64,000 bases of DNA from Oreohelix idahoensis (Eukaryota; Mollusca; Gastropoda; Stylommatophora; Oreohelicidae): the NCBI GenBank assembly GCA_024509875.1, contig JAMPIV010009905.1, positions 5,001 through 69,000 of the forward strand. Reading direction: 5' to 3'. A program made the position numbers and the translations under genes. Every line of letters starts with the position of its first letter. Position 1 is the first letter of the stretch. The notes beneath the pieces are model-generated. The model was not told the origin of the DNA and searched no databases. It was given only the letters and a program-made list of their open reading frames with translations. Of the stretch, positions 12,366 to 23,169 are shown piece by piece.

Positions 12366-13593
12366 TATACTGAAGCACATTAAAAACGCACCACCTGTAT
12401 AATCCAGGAACAGAGTGTGAAATGTAAATATAAGTGTGTACAAGTTTACATATTTGGAATCTTTATTCATTTTCCTATGAATCCATGCTGGTCATTAATT
12501 TGTACATTTGATTGTTATGAAATTCATTGCATTCTGTGCAGGCAAGGGAGAAAACCAAAAATACAAAAAAATGCACGTGCGTTATCCTGCTGGAGAAGCT
12601 GCAAGTCTGGATAAATTGTGAACGCAGGAGCAACCAGTGCATCCAGAACCTCATCTCGATATGTCACAGCATTAACATTTCCAGGAAGACGTGAAGAGGC
12701 AAGCGATGGTGAAAACTGAATCCTCCCCAAATTGGAATACTGCCACCTCGAAATCGGTTGACACAGCAATCTGCAAAGCGCTCTTCACACCGTCGCTAAA
12801 TCCGCATACGTCCATCTGCAAAGGATATGTTGAATCTGTTCTCGTCTGTGAATAGGACAGCATTCCACTGCAGTCTAGTCCATCTGATATGTTGCTCTGC
12901 CCATTGCAGGCGCTGCTAACGATGTCTGTGAGTCAAGTTTGGCCCAACATAAGGTCGTCTTGCAGTAAGGCCTGTATCTCTGAGTCGTCGTATGACTGTC
13001 ATTCGAGAGACTTGCCCACGTCTACCCACTATTGCTCTTGCTGTTTGACTTGACGGGAGAGAACGATTCCTTAGGTGACTCAGCACAATATGACGATCTT
13101 GCGCAGGGGTAGTAACTCGTGGTTGGCCACTCCGAAGTCTATCCCGGGCACTGCCAGTGGTTCCGCAACGTTCATTGAGACGTACAATAGTGCTGTGGTG
13201 GCAATTCATCCTTCTGGCAATGTCCCGCGAGCTCATTCCGGTCTCCAACATACCAATGGCTCGTTGGCGGTCGTTTTCAGATAGTCGTGGCATTTCAAGC
13301 ACATGTACTGGGTGTTTTGTCTCAACGGCCTTTTTATACCGAGTATACTGCCACAACGCGTACACATTTTCAGGGTCATAGCTGTTGGGAATCGTGTTGC
13401 ACGTGTAACTTTCATCGTTTTCATGTAGTCTGTACACACACCCGTGGGTTGAATCATGCACTTTCCATTCCAGCAGCCATTCGCTCTCTACCTCATGGCA
13501 AACACGGGGAAAATCCATTCACACACTTTTTTTTGCCAGCTTCTCGGCATCAGTATATATAATAGTGGTGCGTTTTTAATGTGCTTCAGTATA
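12366..13593 (-). mobile_element. Tc1-like DNA transposon relic with perfect 29-bp terminal inverted repeats
   Basis: The ends are exact inverted copies of a 29-bp sequence (starts TATACTGAAGC, ends ACGCACCAC) flanked by TA, the Tc1/mariner target. The outer TATATA makes the TA placement ambiguous by 2 bp. The element is 1.23 kb with a transposase relic on the minus strand. Confidence 0.85.
12530..13293 (-). pseudogene. Tc1-like transposase, frameshifted
   Basis: The expected start is the ATG at 13291-13293 (protein begins MPRLSEND). The minus-strand frame to 12916 gives the paired helix-turn-helix DNA-binding part (IGMLETGMSSRDIARRMN, then HHSTIVRL and VSRMTVIRRLRDTGL). The catalytic part lies in other frames at 12863-12524. 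One frame contains NAVTYRDEVLDALV and LLQQDNARAF, where QQDNAR is the second catalytic aspartate motif. The open frame upstream of 13293 is only the 5' leader of the element. Several indels and the loss of the region after QQDNAR leave no functional transposase. Confidence 0.85.
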
Positions 13594-13703
13594 TAACAGT
13601 TTCAAGTTAAATCTATAATTTTTGTATAAATGGTGATAGGAAATTAGATAACACATAACCTTTATTACGAGCAAGTCACCCGTCAAAAATTGGTGCGGGG
13701 GAA

Positions 13704-13868
13704 TGTGATTCGCTTGATAGCTAGGCGGAGTTGTCGTACGGAAGGTACGGGGTTCGAACCCTGGGTAAGCCACTCACGTCTGTTGTTTTTCTGTTGTCCA
13801 AGTGTTCTACTTCTTTATTTCTTACGAGTGCCTGAAAACATACCTTTATGTTTGTCTAATATTAATTT
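13704..13868 (+). mobile_element. tRNA-derived SINE, family S1, copy 1
   Basis: The head has an A box (TAGCTAGGCGG) and a perfect B box (GGGTTCGAACCCT near 13750). The tail has CTGTTGTTTTTCTGTTGTC and TTCTACTTCTTTATTTC. The same unit recurs at 50664-50826, and its tail half forms the palindrome at 62555-62657. Confidence 0.8.
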
Positions 13869-14087
13869 ACTAATAACAATTATGTTGTACTGCACGCCCT
13901 GACGACGGTATTAAATTTCGCTGTGGCCATTTCACTTATTTTCATTTGGCTTCAGATGTCCAGAAGCACGGAAACAGTGTGGCACTTAAGCATGGAAGCT
14001 TTAGCTATGTTGAGCCATGAGGCTTCACTGGCTATGAATACACGCAAATATATGATGGAAATATTTATTCAATACTCAACTTATTAT

Positions 14088-14170
14088 GGGAGGCGAGGTA
14101 GCGCAATGGTTAGTGCATTGGCTTCCTAGTTCGGTGGTCCATGGTTCGATCCCCAGTTCTTGTGACATTA
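14088..14170 (+). mobile_element. tRNA-like SINE head
   Basis: An A-box-like GGTAGCGCAATGGTTAGTG and a B box GGTTCGATCCC near 14147, with no pairing acceptor stem. It lies just upstream of the S2 SINE, so it may be the first half of a dimeric SINE or a separate insertion. Confidence 0.6.
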
Positions 14171-14202
14171 TTTTGGGTCGATCTCTGCTTCACTACGGCA
14201 GT

Positions 14203-14470
14203 GGGAGCCGCGCTGGTTTAATGGTTACCACACTGCGCTGGCGATCGGGTGATCCAGGTTCGAGCCCTTGCGAGGACATTTGAAGGAGTGTCGTCGACCG
14301 GGACTTGGACTGGAATAATTCGAGCCCTGGCGAAGACATTTGAAGGATTGTCGTCGACCAGAGACTGGAATAACCTGAACGGCTCCTGAGCCGACTCAGC
14401 TCTAATGGCTAGCTCCGAAATCGGAGAATATCTGCCTGAATGGCGAGATGACACCTGTCATTGTATAGGG
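14203..14470 (+). mobile_element. tRNA-derived SINE, family S2, with internal duplication
   Basis: The head is GGAGCCGCGCTGG, then TTTAATGGTTACCAC, and a B box GGTTCGAGCCC near 14260. A segment of about 65 bp (TTCGAGCCCTTGCGAGGACA onward, through TGTCGTCGACC) is repeated in tandem at about 14259 and 14322. The tail runs to an A-rich end near 14470. It is not a functional tRNA. Confidence 0.7.
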
Positions 14471-14706
14471 AAAAAATGAATACTCACGTAAAATCAGTTT
14501 CACGTTAGATATATTAATCGGAGATTTCGTCTCGAGTAATAGCGGGCGTACGATTAAAAAAAAAAAAAAGAAAACTACGGCAGTAATCAGTTACATTTGT
14601 TATACTGACTAATTACATGCTTTTAAATGGTCGGCACCTCCTTTTTTCTCTGCTATGTAGCAGATATTTTGTATTTTCAAACATTTTTTCACGCCTTTCA
14701 GTAATA

Positions 14707-16043
14707 TGAGGGGCGTTCAGAAAGTAATGCACCACATCGTTTTTCTCAGCTAATAATGAAGATAGAAGCATGAAATTTTGCACACTTCAAATATGGCATG
14801 TGCCAATTGTGTGCACCAAATTGCACCGCAACCGGCCAAATAATACGGCTGCCCTAAACCGTTGAAATGGAGCGTGTTAGCAACTTGCGTTATAAGCAGC
14901 GAATTGTGATAGAATTTCTCGTTGCAGAGAAGGAAACTGTTGTGAATATTCACAAGCGTCTATGTGATGTGTATGGAAGTTTTGCAGTCGACAGGAGTAC
15001 AGTCAGTCGCTGGGTTCAGAGAATCAAAGAATCAGGAAGTGGAGATACGGAGCTGCTTGATCGGCCGCCCTGTGGACGTCCTGCTACAGCCACCAACGCA
15101 GAAATGTTGAAATGCGCTGAGGGCATTATTCTTACTGATAGGCGAATCACTACTTAACAATTGGCCTTACAGCGGTCAGTCAGCATTGGTAGTGCAAATG
15201 CAGTTATAAAAACTCGAATTTTCTAAGGTTTGCGCAAGATGGGTTCCTCGAAGTCTCACAAATGACCACCGATTGCAAAGGAAAGCAATTTCTTCTGAAT
15301 TGTTGGAGCGTTTCAATGCTGATGGAGAGAACTTTTTGGCTAAGATCGTTACAGGTGACGAAACCTGGGCACATCATTTTGAACCTGAGACAAAAAGACA
15401 GTCAATGGGGTGGCATCATCCGCAATCACCAAGAAGAAAGAAATTCATGACAATTCCTTCAGCTGGAAAGGTCATGATCACTGTCTTTCGGGACACTGAA
15501 GGTGTGATTCTTGAGGACGTTATGCCAAGAGGAGAGACAATCAATTCGCAAGCTTACATTAAGACATTGAAAAAACTCAATCAACGTTTTCGCAGAGTTT
15601 GGCCGCACAAGAATCCAGCAGACCTGCTTCTCCTTCACGACAATGAGCGACCTCACACAAGTCTGGCAACACGGGAAGCAATCACCAAATTGGGTAGGAC
15701 TGTACTACCCCATCCACCCTATAGTCCCGATTTGGCACCCTCTGGTTTTCATCTATTTGGTCAACTTAAAGATGCACTCCGTGGGACAAGGTTTGAAGAT
15801 GATGAAGGAGTGATTCACGCAGCGAAGAAATGGCTACATGATCAAGACAAAATCTGGTACGGGCTAGGAATACATGCACTTGTTTCGCGCTGGCATAAAG
15901 CCGTACAAGTTGATGGGGATTATGTTGAATAATACCGATGTTTACATGGCATATCCATGTATATTGTGTATAAATTTCATGCTTTTTTAATAAACAGCTC
16001 CTGAGAAAAACGATGTGGTGCATTACTTTCTGAACGCCCCTCG
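14707..16043 (+). mobile_element. mariner transposon, 1337 bp
   Basis: The terminal inverted repeats begin (T/C)GAGGGGCGTTCAG and extend about 42 bp with essentially perfect pairing. The element is flanked by TA at 14705-14706 and 16044-16045, and carries one mariner transposase relic. Confidence 0.93.
14867..15932 (+). pseudogene. mariner transposase with stop, frameshift and lost third catalytic residue
   Basis: The first frame (14867-15157) encodes the DNA-binding half, including RYKQRIVIEFLVAE and STVSRWVQRI. It stops at a TAA at 15155-15157 where the family normally has Gln. A frameshift follows before 15273. The second frame (15273-15932) has the catalytic half: GDETWAHHF with the first Asp, LLLHDNERPH with the second, and YSPDLAPSGFHLF. 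The residue 34 positions after the second Asp should be Asp (DD34D) but is Gly here. The copy is inactive on three independent counts, yet its ends remain well preserved. Confidence 0.93.
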
Positions 16044-16045
16044 TA

Positions 16046-16729
16046 ATTCGTCTGGTTTGTTTATCTGACCATTCCTGCTGGGAGAGGAGACAGGTGATGC
16101 AAAATTGATCAAGTCATGTTGGTAAAATTCTCATGTACCAAACCTTGGACGCGCCGGATTAGCACGACGTACGCCCAGCCAGTTTATTTAACGCTGATAA
16201 GCCGATTGGGATTCCCTAATTGCTGTCGTGAAGAGGCACAGCCCAGATGGTTACACGAGGATCGGTGTTCGCACAAGGAGGGGAAGATAAATTATCCGTC
16301 TGCGGACATATTACAGACATGCACCTGGAAGACGAAATGAGGTAATAGCATCCGGATAGCAGTATTACGAAGATATAACTTGAGATAAAAGTAAGAAGAA
16401 GTTATTTAAAATCACGGACGAGAATATTCGGAGGTTTCATGTCCATATACGGGAAACGTGACCTTTTGCATCACGCACAGAATTTCAGGCGGAAATAATT
16501 TTGAAATTACCCCACAAAACACGCATGTTTGAAACTATTGGCGCTCTGCTTAGCATTGTAACAAACAAATGCGGGGGAAGACAGGCAATATAACCTGACT
16601 TTTTTTCCAAGTTTAGTTCACTGTGAGCATCGCTTGCCAAGAGTAATAACAGACTGCCAGAGTTAAGACTAGAATCAATTCCATTTATCAGACCGGACTT
16701 TGTTTAAGCAATTTTGAGGACTTCAGAGC
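16046..16729. other. Unassigned, no supported gene
   Basis: Mixed sequence with short open stretches only, and no repeat match found by eye. Confidence 0.4.
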
Positions 16730-17200
16730 CCAGAATAAACTCTACCATTTAACAAGGACAACCGGGATCTGAGGAATCTGGAACACGGAGTCAAAGTGGG
16801 AATTATTGTTAAAGTAACGACCCCCAAGAACACGCGTGAAAAGGCATCTGCTAGTGCCTTAAACTTACTTCTCTGAGCAAACAGTCTGTGAGCCAAGATT
16901 GACGTAAGTTATAAATTTTACATTCTATATTTTTCATTACTAATATGTGAACAAATATGTATATATTGCCAAGTGAATATTGGTATGTGAAAAATGCTTG
17001 TGGATGTCCACGTCGTGTGAGGCTGGCAACCTTAGCATATAGAATGATGATGTCATTAACCACCACTGCAAGGACTGGTGACCGCTTTATCGCTAGTTTC
17101 ATAAAGAGAGCTAAAAGCATAAGTAGTCCCAAGTTCCATATGGAGCAGGGAGGGAAAGATGAAATAAATGATGTTCATTCTAATTATAATATTTACATTG
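16730..17200 (+). repeat. Dispersed repeat family G, partial copy 2
   Basis: Matches the 3' part of family G: GTGAGGCTGGCAACCTTAGC, then ACCACTGCAAG, then ATGGAGCAGGGAGGG. The upstream part is not clearly alignable. Confidence 0.5.
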
Positions 17201-17854
17201 TCAAACCAGTGTAAATGACTGTGTAAACATATTCACTGTAGAATTAACGAAAGTTTTCAATCTTTTCACCAGCTGTAGATGTAAATGAAAACATATTCAA
17301 TCTATGTTGTGAACATTTTTCAACCACATTGGATGTAAATAAAAATATATTCTATCTACGCTTTTAACCTTTTCATTTGAATGCAAAGTAAATATAGAGC
17401 TATTCAATTTAAATGTAAAGTGAGGGTACACATCTCTGGAACAAAGTGAAGGTAGAAGTGCACTGACGTCGACGCTAGACACCATCATCAGAGGGTCTTA
17501 GAGACGCGGGACCAGCTTTGCAGTTACTCCCTGATCTTACTTTGAACGTGCGGTGCCTTTAATCTTGACCAGAGACGCGAGAACTCCAGTGACCTATCTG
17601 CACAGAACCCAAAAACCCAGAAACTACCATTTGCAGCTAAGCCAAACTTAAAAGCTGCCAAATGACTTCTTACATAAAACACCACACCATCACACGATGA
17701 TGAGTATTTTCTATTAAAGATTATTCAAATTTTTTTAAACTGTTAAAATTTAGTTGATTATTAAATTTATTTGTAAATATACACATTTAACTTCGATTTA
17801 GTCATTTTGAATGTACTGCATCTTTGTCTCAGTCAATTTACTAAATACACTCTC
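17201..17854. other. Unassigned AT-rich sequence
   Basis: Repeated short words based on GATGTAAATGAAAACATATTC and relatives at 17225-17440 suggest an old degenerate tandem array. No gene was seen. Confidence 0.35.
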
Positions 17855-18240
17855 TGTGGTGGGTTGATATGAAGCTAGTATATATTATGTGTAGCAGATG
17901 TGAAATCAGCTATGCAAGCCCCTGCGGAAGTATAATTCTGAATATAATGTCAGGGAACCTGTCTTGCTTCCACCAATGACCCCAACCTGCTATGTATATT
18001 TTCCCAATTGTATGTACTGATGTATGGATGTTGTGTAGCTAGGTGTCTAGGGTATATGCAATGTATGGGAATACAATAACAACAACCACACTTTAAAGTT
18101 ATTTAACAAGTAATTTAACAACTCACTATTGAATTTTTGTCTGATACATTTTTTTCAATGTATTAAGTATAACTGAGTGAGTCAAATGAAGTTAAACGTC
18201 AAAATATATTTACACAAATACAAGTTAACTAATAGAGTCT
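17855..18240 (-). mobile_element. Solo-LTR fragment (L4), element A-related family
   Basis: Read on the minus strand it ends ATCAACCCACCACA. It carries the same order of words as the LTR end of element A and of L1 (CTAGACACCTAGC, then GGCTTGCATAGCTGATTTCA). The upstream boundary is unclear. Confidence 0.5.
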
Positions 18241-19559
18241 ATTATTTCTTGACTTTGGAAGTGTTCTTAGTGTAGTACTCTCCTCTAAAATTAAGCACAT
18301 ATTTGAGGGATCAATAATGTCATCATATTTAGATATCTGTTTGATATAATAGTCGTGCAGGATCAGTCAGTGAATTAATAAGGTCCCAAAACACAGAGGC
18401 TTAGCTTTAGATATGTATAGAAAATTCTGCGATGTCCTGCCCCGAAGTCTGCCCGCTCACAGCAAGGTACAGCTTTTGGATGGTTGATACTGTAAGGCAT
18501 TCTATTGTATGGCCTCACCCTGGTACTTTTCTCGAACATATACGTGACTGGCACACTTCAGGCTCTCACAGAAACCCGTGATATTGAATTTTTCTCACTA
18601 TATAAGTTAAATACAGGCTATTAATGGTTACAGATCTCCTGCTGACATCAGAACTGCGAAGGCACAGGGGCACAACTTGTCTGAATTCGTCAATAACTAC
18701 ACAAGTGAATATTTAATTTGCAAGTGGCAAGGAAAGCTTGGGCCTCAGTGTATTTATTCATACTCCTTAGTTATTCTAAGCAACCAATCAGGGGACTTCC
18801 GCTCCTACGCGTCTTTTTTTGAAAAGTTAACCTAATCATTTTCAAATCGGGAGACACCCCTTAATATGGCCAGCATCAGTAAAGAAGCCCTATACACTTC
18901 TATATATGTCTTCATTCTACCATATCGCTAGTATTCTCTAAGTCATTTCAATACAGAATGATAATATTTACTTCGTCTACCGTCTGTCATCTAATACATA
19001 AGGTTTCACACTTCTGTCTATTATTTTTACCATTTTCGTCTTTCCTCTATATTTACGCCAATAATATATCTTTTTTTCTACATTAAGATAATATATTAGA
19101 CTAAAGAATATGATATATTTAATAACTAATTAGTAGCATTTTAATCGTCTTTTAGTCTTTATTTTTCCTATCGTTCGATTTGGACAGTTAGTTTCAGTTT
19201 CGAAAATGCAGACGATAGCTTACAAAGGACTCCGTACTATTTCCCCCTCTCTCTCATTTTTTTTCTAAGAAAACCACAACGACACGTTTTGGGTAAGGCA
19301 TGCAAGTCTGTGACGTCACATTGGCATTTAGTCTAACGATCGTTTTATGCTTTAACCCTTTAGAGACCGAGTTATAAAAGCTAGTATTTCTGGCGGCGCG
19401 AACAACAATGACTCCCCACAACTTCCTTATGTTATTCTTATGTTATTTTATTCTTATAAATGGGTCACTAGTCTTACAACTGGGGGGAATTTTGCGAGAC
19501 CATATGTGTGCGTGTTGTACATACAGATTGTATGTTACGACACTCTCAACAGAGCTATA
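18241..19559. other. Unassigned, no supported gene
   Basis: AT-rich, with no ORF above background and no repeat that I could match. Confidence 0.4.
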
Positions 19560-19950
19560 CCAGAATAATAAGAATTCCATTGAGTAAATTAGGGCGAGGG
19601 CTTGAACGAGCTGAAATTAACAATTGGTTAATTCTTCATAAAAGGCGGCGGATCAGATAAAAGTTACTATTGTCCTGCCCAACGCAGCATTGTTCTTGAC
19701 TTCTGAAATATCTTATGAACAGTCCCTTGAGATAGAAGCATCATTATCCTTCTATCTACAACTGCCAACTGAATATCTTGTGAAGACTCCCTTTGTAATA
19801 GAAGTGTCATCACCTTTCTATCTACATCTCTGCCAAGAGTAATCATGTGCGAAGGTAGACACCTTTGAAGACCCATATTAGATACTCTTGAGTTTTGGTC
19901 GCTGTTGGACCACTACTGCACAGCAGGGGAGACAATTCCGTGACAGTTGA
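19560..19950 (+). repeat. Dispersed repeat family D, copy 2
   Basis: Aligns with 9270-9620. Here the block around TAGAAGCATCATTATCCTTC is present twice (about 19731 and 19798), a tandem duplication of roughly 66 bp not present in copy 1. Confidence 0.65.
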
Positions 19951-20054
19951 GTCAGAGAAATTCTGACCACATCACCCCTAGTGTGCCGATGGTCAAGAAA
20001 ATATGGGCCTATCACCATATTCCCAACAACGGGATTCTTTATCTTCACCTTATC

Positions 20055-20100
20055 TATTACATGGCTTTTGAGACGAAATCAGTCGTGCTTTTTTATAACT
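20055..20100. repeat. 46-bp direct repeat, left copy
   Basis: Identical to 21963-22008 (starts TATTACATGGC, ends TTTTATAACT). The pair brackets the foldback-rich block. Confidence 0.85.
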
Positions 20101-20133
20101 CTATAAATAGAGGAAAATTCCAGAATTTTTGTA

Positions 20134-20161
20134 CCAAAAAAAAAAAAAAAAAAAAAAAAAA
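20134..20161. repeat. Poly-A run
   Basis: About 27 consecutive A between the 46-bp repeat and foldback 2. It may be a retroposon tail, but the element it would belong to was not recognised. Confidence 0.7.
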
Positions 20162-20198
20162 CAATACAGGCAGGAATGTTTATTAAATAAAAAATTTA

Positions 20199-20488
20199 TT
20201 TTAAACACAGGCTTTTAATGCACTAAAAACCCAAAAATAATTTTTCAAGGAGTTTATAGCTTGCAGTAAAAATGTAACATCAAATTGACAAAACGCCTGG
20301 TGCGCTGATTCTATATGAAATTAACTTCTGCTTTATACTTCATTAGACACCTATGGATAAAATATATGATGAGCGCTTAAGCGTCTCAGGCTTTTTGTCA
20401 ATTTGATGTTACATTTTTACTGCAAGCTATAAACTCCTTGAAAAATTATTTTAGTGTTTTAAGTGCATTTAAAGTCTGTGTTTAAAAT
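20199..20488. mobile_element. Foldback element, copy 2
   Basis: The best-preserved copy. Its arms are about 105 bp, from TTTTAAACACAGGC through TGTAACATCAAATTGACA to AACGCCTG. The loop is about 80 bp and contains GAAATTAACTTCTGC. No ORF. Confidence 0.75.
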
Positions 20489-20499
20489 ATTTTTTTTTA

Positions 20500-21010
20500 A
20501 ATTTTTGTTGTTTTTAAATCTAAGTCAAATGTAACCGATCCGCAAATGACATTATCAGTTTGCGATAAACGAGTCCACAGCACAGGAGGTGGATTTCATT
20601 ATTCAGTATATTATACGGAAAGTTAATATTAGTTTTAATTTTAATTGTTTTTTTATTTTGATAGGAGTTGTAAATTACATTTTTTAAAAATGTTTTTGTC
20701 AGTTGTGTGTATGTCTGGGGGCGAGAGAATGAAGTTTCAAGAGAGACAATCTTGTTGGAAAGAATACACTTAGATTATTTGCAGTTATCGCCCATTTTAG
20801 TGATTTTTTAAAATATTATTCATACAGAACAAATTCATATTAATTTCAAATTTTATTAACTTTATTTTTTTTACGACCGATTGTTGTATTGTCATGGGAA
20901 ATACACTACTGTGCCAATTTTCAGAGCTATTACTCATCTGGAAGTGATTGAAAAATTGATTGCAAGATTTGAAGATGACAACAGGGTGACATACGTTGCG
21001 AGTTAAAGAA
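20500..21010 (-). repeat. Dispersed repeat family F, copy 2 (inverted relative to copy 1)
   Basis: The end around 20880-20985 is the reverse complement of 11037-11130. The rest is AT-rich and poorly alignable. Confidence 0.5.
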
Positions 21011-21504
21011 GAACCTGTAACAAGAAAACCATGCAGTAACGTATATTAAGAACTAAACGCCCGTTGTTTCAACAAGGCGCACAATTTAGTTCCCCGAAGT
21101 CACTCCGTGAAAAAGATTGCTACGTTGGCAGGAAATATGTTAATAATGTGACAGAGAAATAAGACAATGAAGAGGTTTAACGAGTAAGTAACCCGCCAAA
21201 ATGTGGCGTGAAATAATTATGCTGTGCTTAATGTGCGCATGTACTTCTTACGGCACTAATTTTCCTGTGGTCATTTTTTTGATGTACTGGTTATGAATAT
21301 GACGCTAAGGCCCAACGCGTTAAACATGACAATGGGACAAGTGAAAAAAAGCTACTGGACTGAAATTTGACTAATTAATTAACATCTGTTTTATAACAAC
21401 ATGTTGTGTAAATCTACGGATGACTTTTAAAATCTTGCCTTGATACTTATGAAAACAAACACAAATGAAAAAAATTTAAAATTCAATTGACTGTAACTCC
21501 ATTC
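21011..21504. other. Unassigned, no supported gene
   Basis: AT-rich, no feature recognised. Confidence 0.4.
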
Positions 21505-21602
21505 ATCATCATCTCAACTCGTAACCATTTTGGGTCGTAGGGGTGCCATGTTGGAAGCATCAGCAGACAGGGTCTTCCACTGCTCTCTATCTTCAGCAAT
21601 GC
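21505..21602 (-). pseudogene. LINE C-terminal fragment
   Basis: The minus-strand translation gives an EDREQWKTL-type C-terminus, followed by a stop and a GATGATGATGA tail, as in the LINE remnant at 25520-25635. It is cut by foldback 3 at the shared word CTGCAAGC. Only about 30 codons remain. Confidence 0.45.
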
Positions 21603-21833
21603 TTGCAGTTAAAAATGTAACATCAAATTAACAAAAAACGTGGGGCGCTGATTCTGCATGAAATTAACGTCTGCTTTATACTTCATTAGACACTTATGGA
21701 TAAAGTATATGATAAGCGCTTAAGAGCCTCAGGCGTTTTGTCAATTTGATGTTACATTTTTTGACTGCAAGCTATAAACTCATTGAAAAATTATTTTTGA
21801 GTTTTGAGTGCATTAAAAGCCTGTGTTTAAAAT
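21601..21833. mobile_element. Foldback element, copy 3, left arm truncated
   Basis: The inner left arm (TGTAACATCAAATTAAC), loop and complete right arm match copies 1 and 2. The outer left arm is replaced by the LINE fragment. The right flank (21850-21945) is the reverse complement of the left flank of copy 1. Confidence 0.7.
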
Positions 21834-21962
21834 ACTTTTTAAAAATATTTTTATTTTTTAGTGTTAGAAAAATTATGACATACTAAAACATAAACAATAT
21901 TTTTACGTATTGTAAATCTGGTCTAAAATTTCTTAAGCGATCCATTTCTTTTAGAGAGTCAG

Positions 21963-22008
21963 TATTACATGGCTTTTGAGACGAAATCAGTCGTGCTTTT
22001 TTATAACT
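21963..22008. repeat. 46-bp direct repeat, right copy
   Basis: Identical to 20055-20100. Confidence 0.85.
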
Positions 22009-23169
22009 TTCATTCACTCCGGCAGTATCTCTTCATTTCTTGATTTGTCTCATTCATCATTCTATAATTTGGCCTATTTTACGCCCTACATTCTTTCTGT
22101 GACCACTCCCAGACTGTTTACGTTACGCCAGGACTCGTGATAATACCACGTTTATTGAACTGGTCAGCGTTTATCTCTTTGAGTCGCCTAGCAAACCTTT
22201 TATAAAAGACGATCCTCGTTTGTCAACCATATTGTTTGTCTGAGCGGCCGGCGACACTTTTGTTTGACTGTCTGGAAAAGGCCCGAAAACACAAGCGATA
22301 ATGAGATTATTACCGAGAATCTGTCTGGAGAGACAATATTGGCGACAGGTAGCATCTGGGCGGGAAATTAGTCACAGACTGTTTGTGAGAGTGCACAAGA
22401 TGTGGCCGGAAATATTACATCTTATTATAAAGACGTCACGTGCTGGAATATTAAATGTAATGTTTTAAACACTGTTAAGGTATATTTATGTATGTGATGG
22501 GGCCCCCATCACATGTATATTACATGTTGGCTTCGTTTAAATTTGTTACCAGTTTAAATTTACGCGTTAACATATTTATCTGAGGACAACATGATGTATT
22601 TTACACTAGAAGATATTTTCACTGAACGCGATTATGTGTAGACGTCACTAATAATAGGATGACGTATTAAGGCGCTGCACTATGCATGCAACGGTCCTTC
22701 TTGACCTTTCGTCTTTTGTATCCGTCTAAGTAAGACGTGGATTATTACTACTCCCGATGTTATTGAATTTTACAGTCTTCCTTCGTGGCTGTAATTTATA
22801 CGAAGGTCGCCATTTTAATTCTACTGATGCAGTAATTGAGCATCCGATATTGATGAATATGTTCCTTATGAAGAAGGAAATTCAGGGAGTACTATTATAA
22901 ATATTTTCATCGCCAGCTGTCAGTTTTCACTACACCAATGCTTGTCAGCATTGCGAGTAAATAGGCTGGACATGCGACGATGCATTATTGACTGTAGGAG
23001 ACCACTTTGATATATGTATTGAATTACTGCCATGCATTCATATGATGTCCGTCATTAAATGTACTTGTCGTGGACCCAGCCACGAATATCGTTATGAACT
23101 TTATTCAATTTGACCCATTGTTGTGTTGGACACTCACGCCATTCAAATAACAACTCAGCATGATTACTT
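22009..23169. other. Unassigned, with one short perfect palindrome
   Basis: No gene found. At 22492-22514 there is an 11-bp-arm perfect inverted repeat with a single-base centre (ATGTGATGGGG / CCCCATCACAT). Confidence 0.5.

Noticed and set aside
13746..13770. tRNA gene at the S1 B box
   Set aside because: The same unit recurs at 50664 with an identical non-tRNA tail, so it is a SINE.
14088..14170. Possible functional tRNA gene
   Set aside because: A and B boxes are present, but the ends do not form a 7-bp acceptor stem and the sequence leads into a SINE body.
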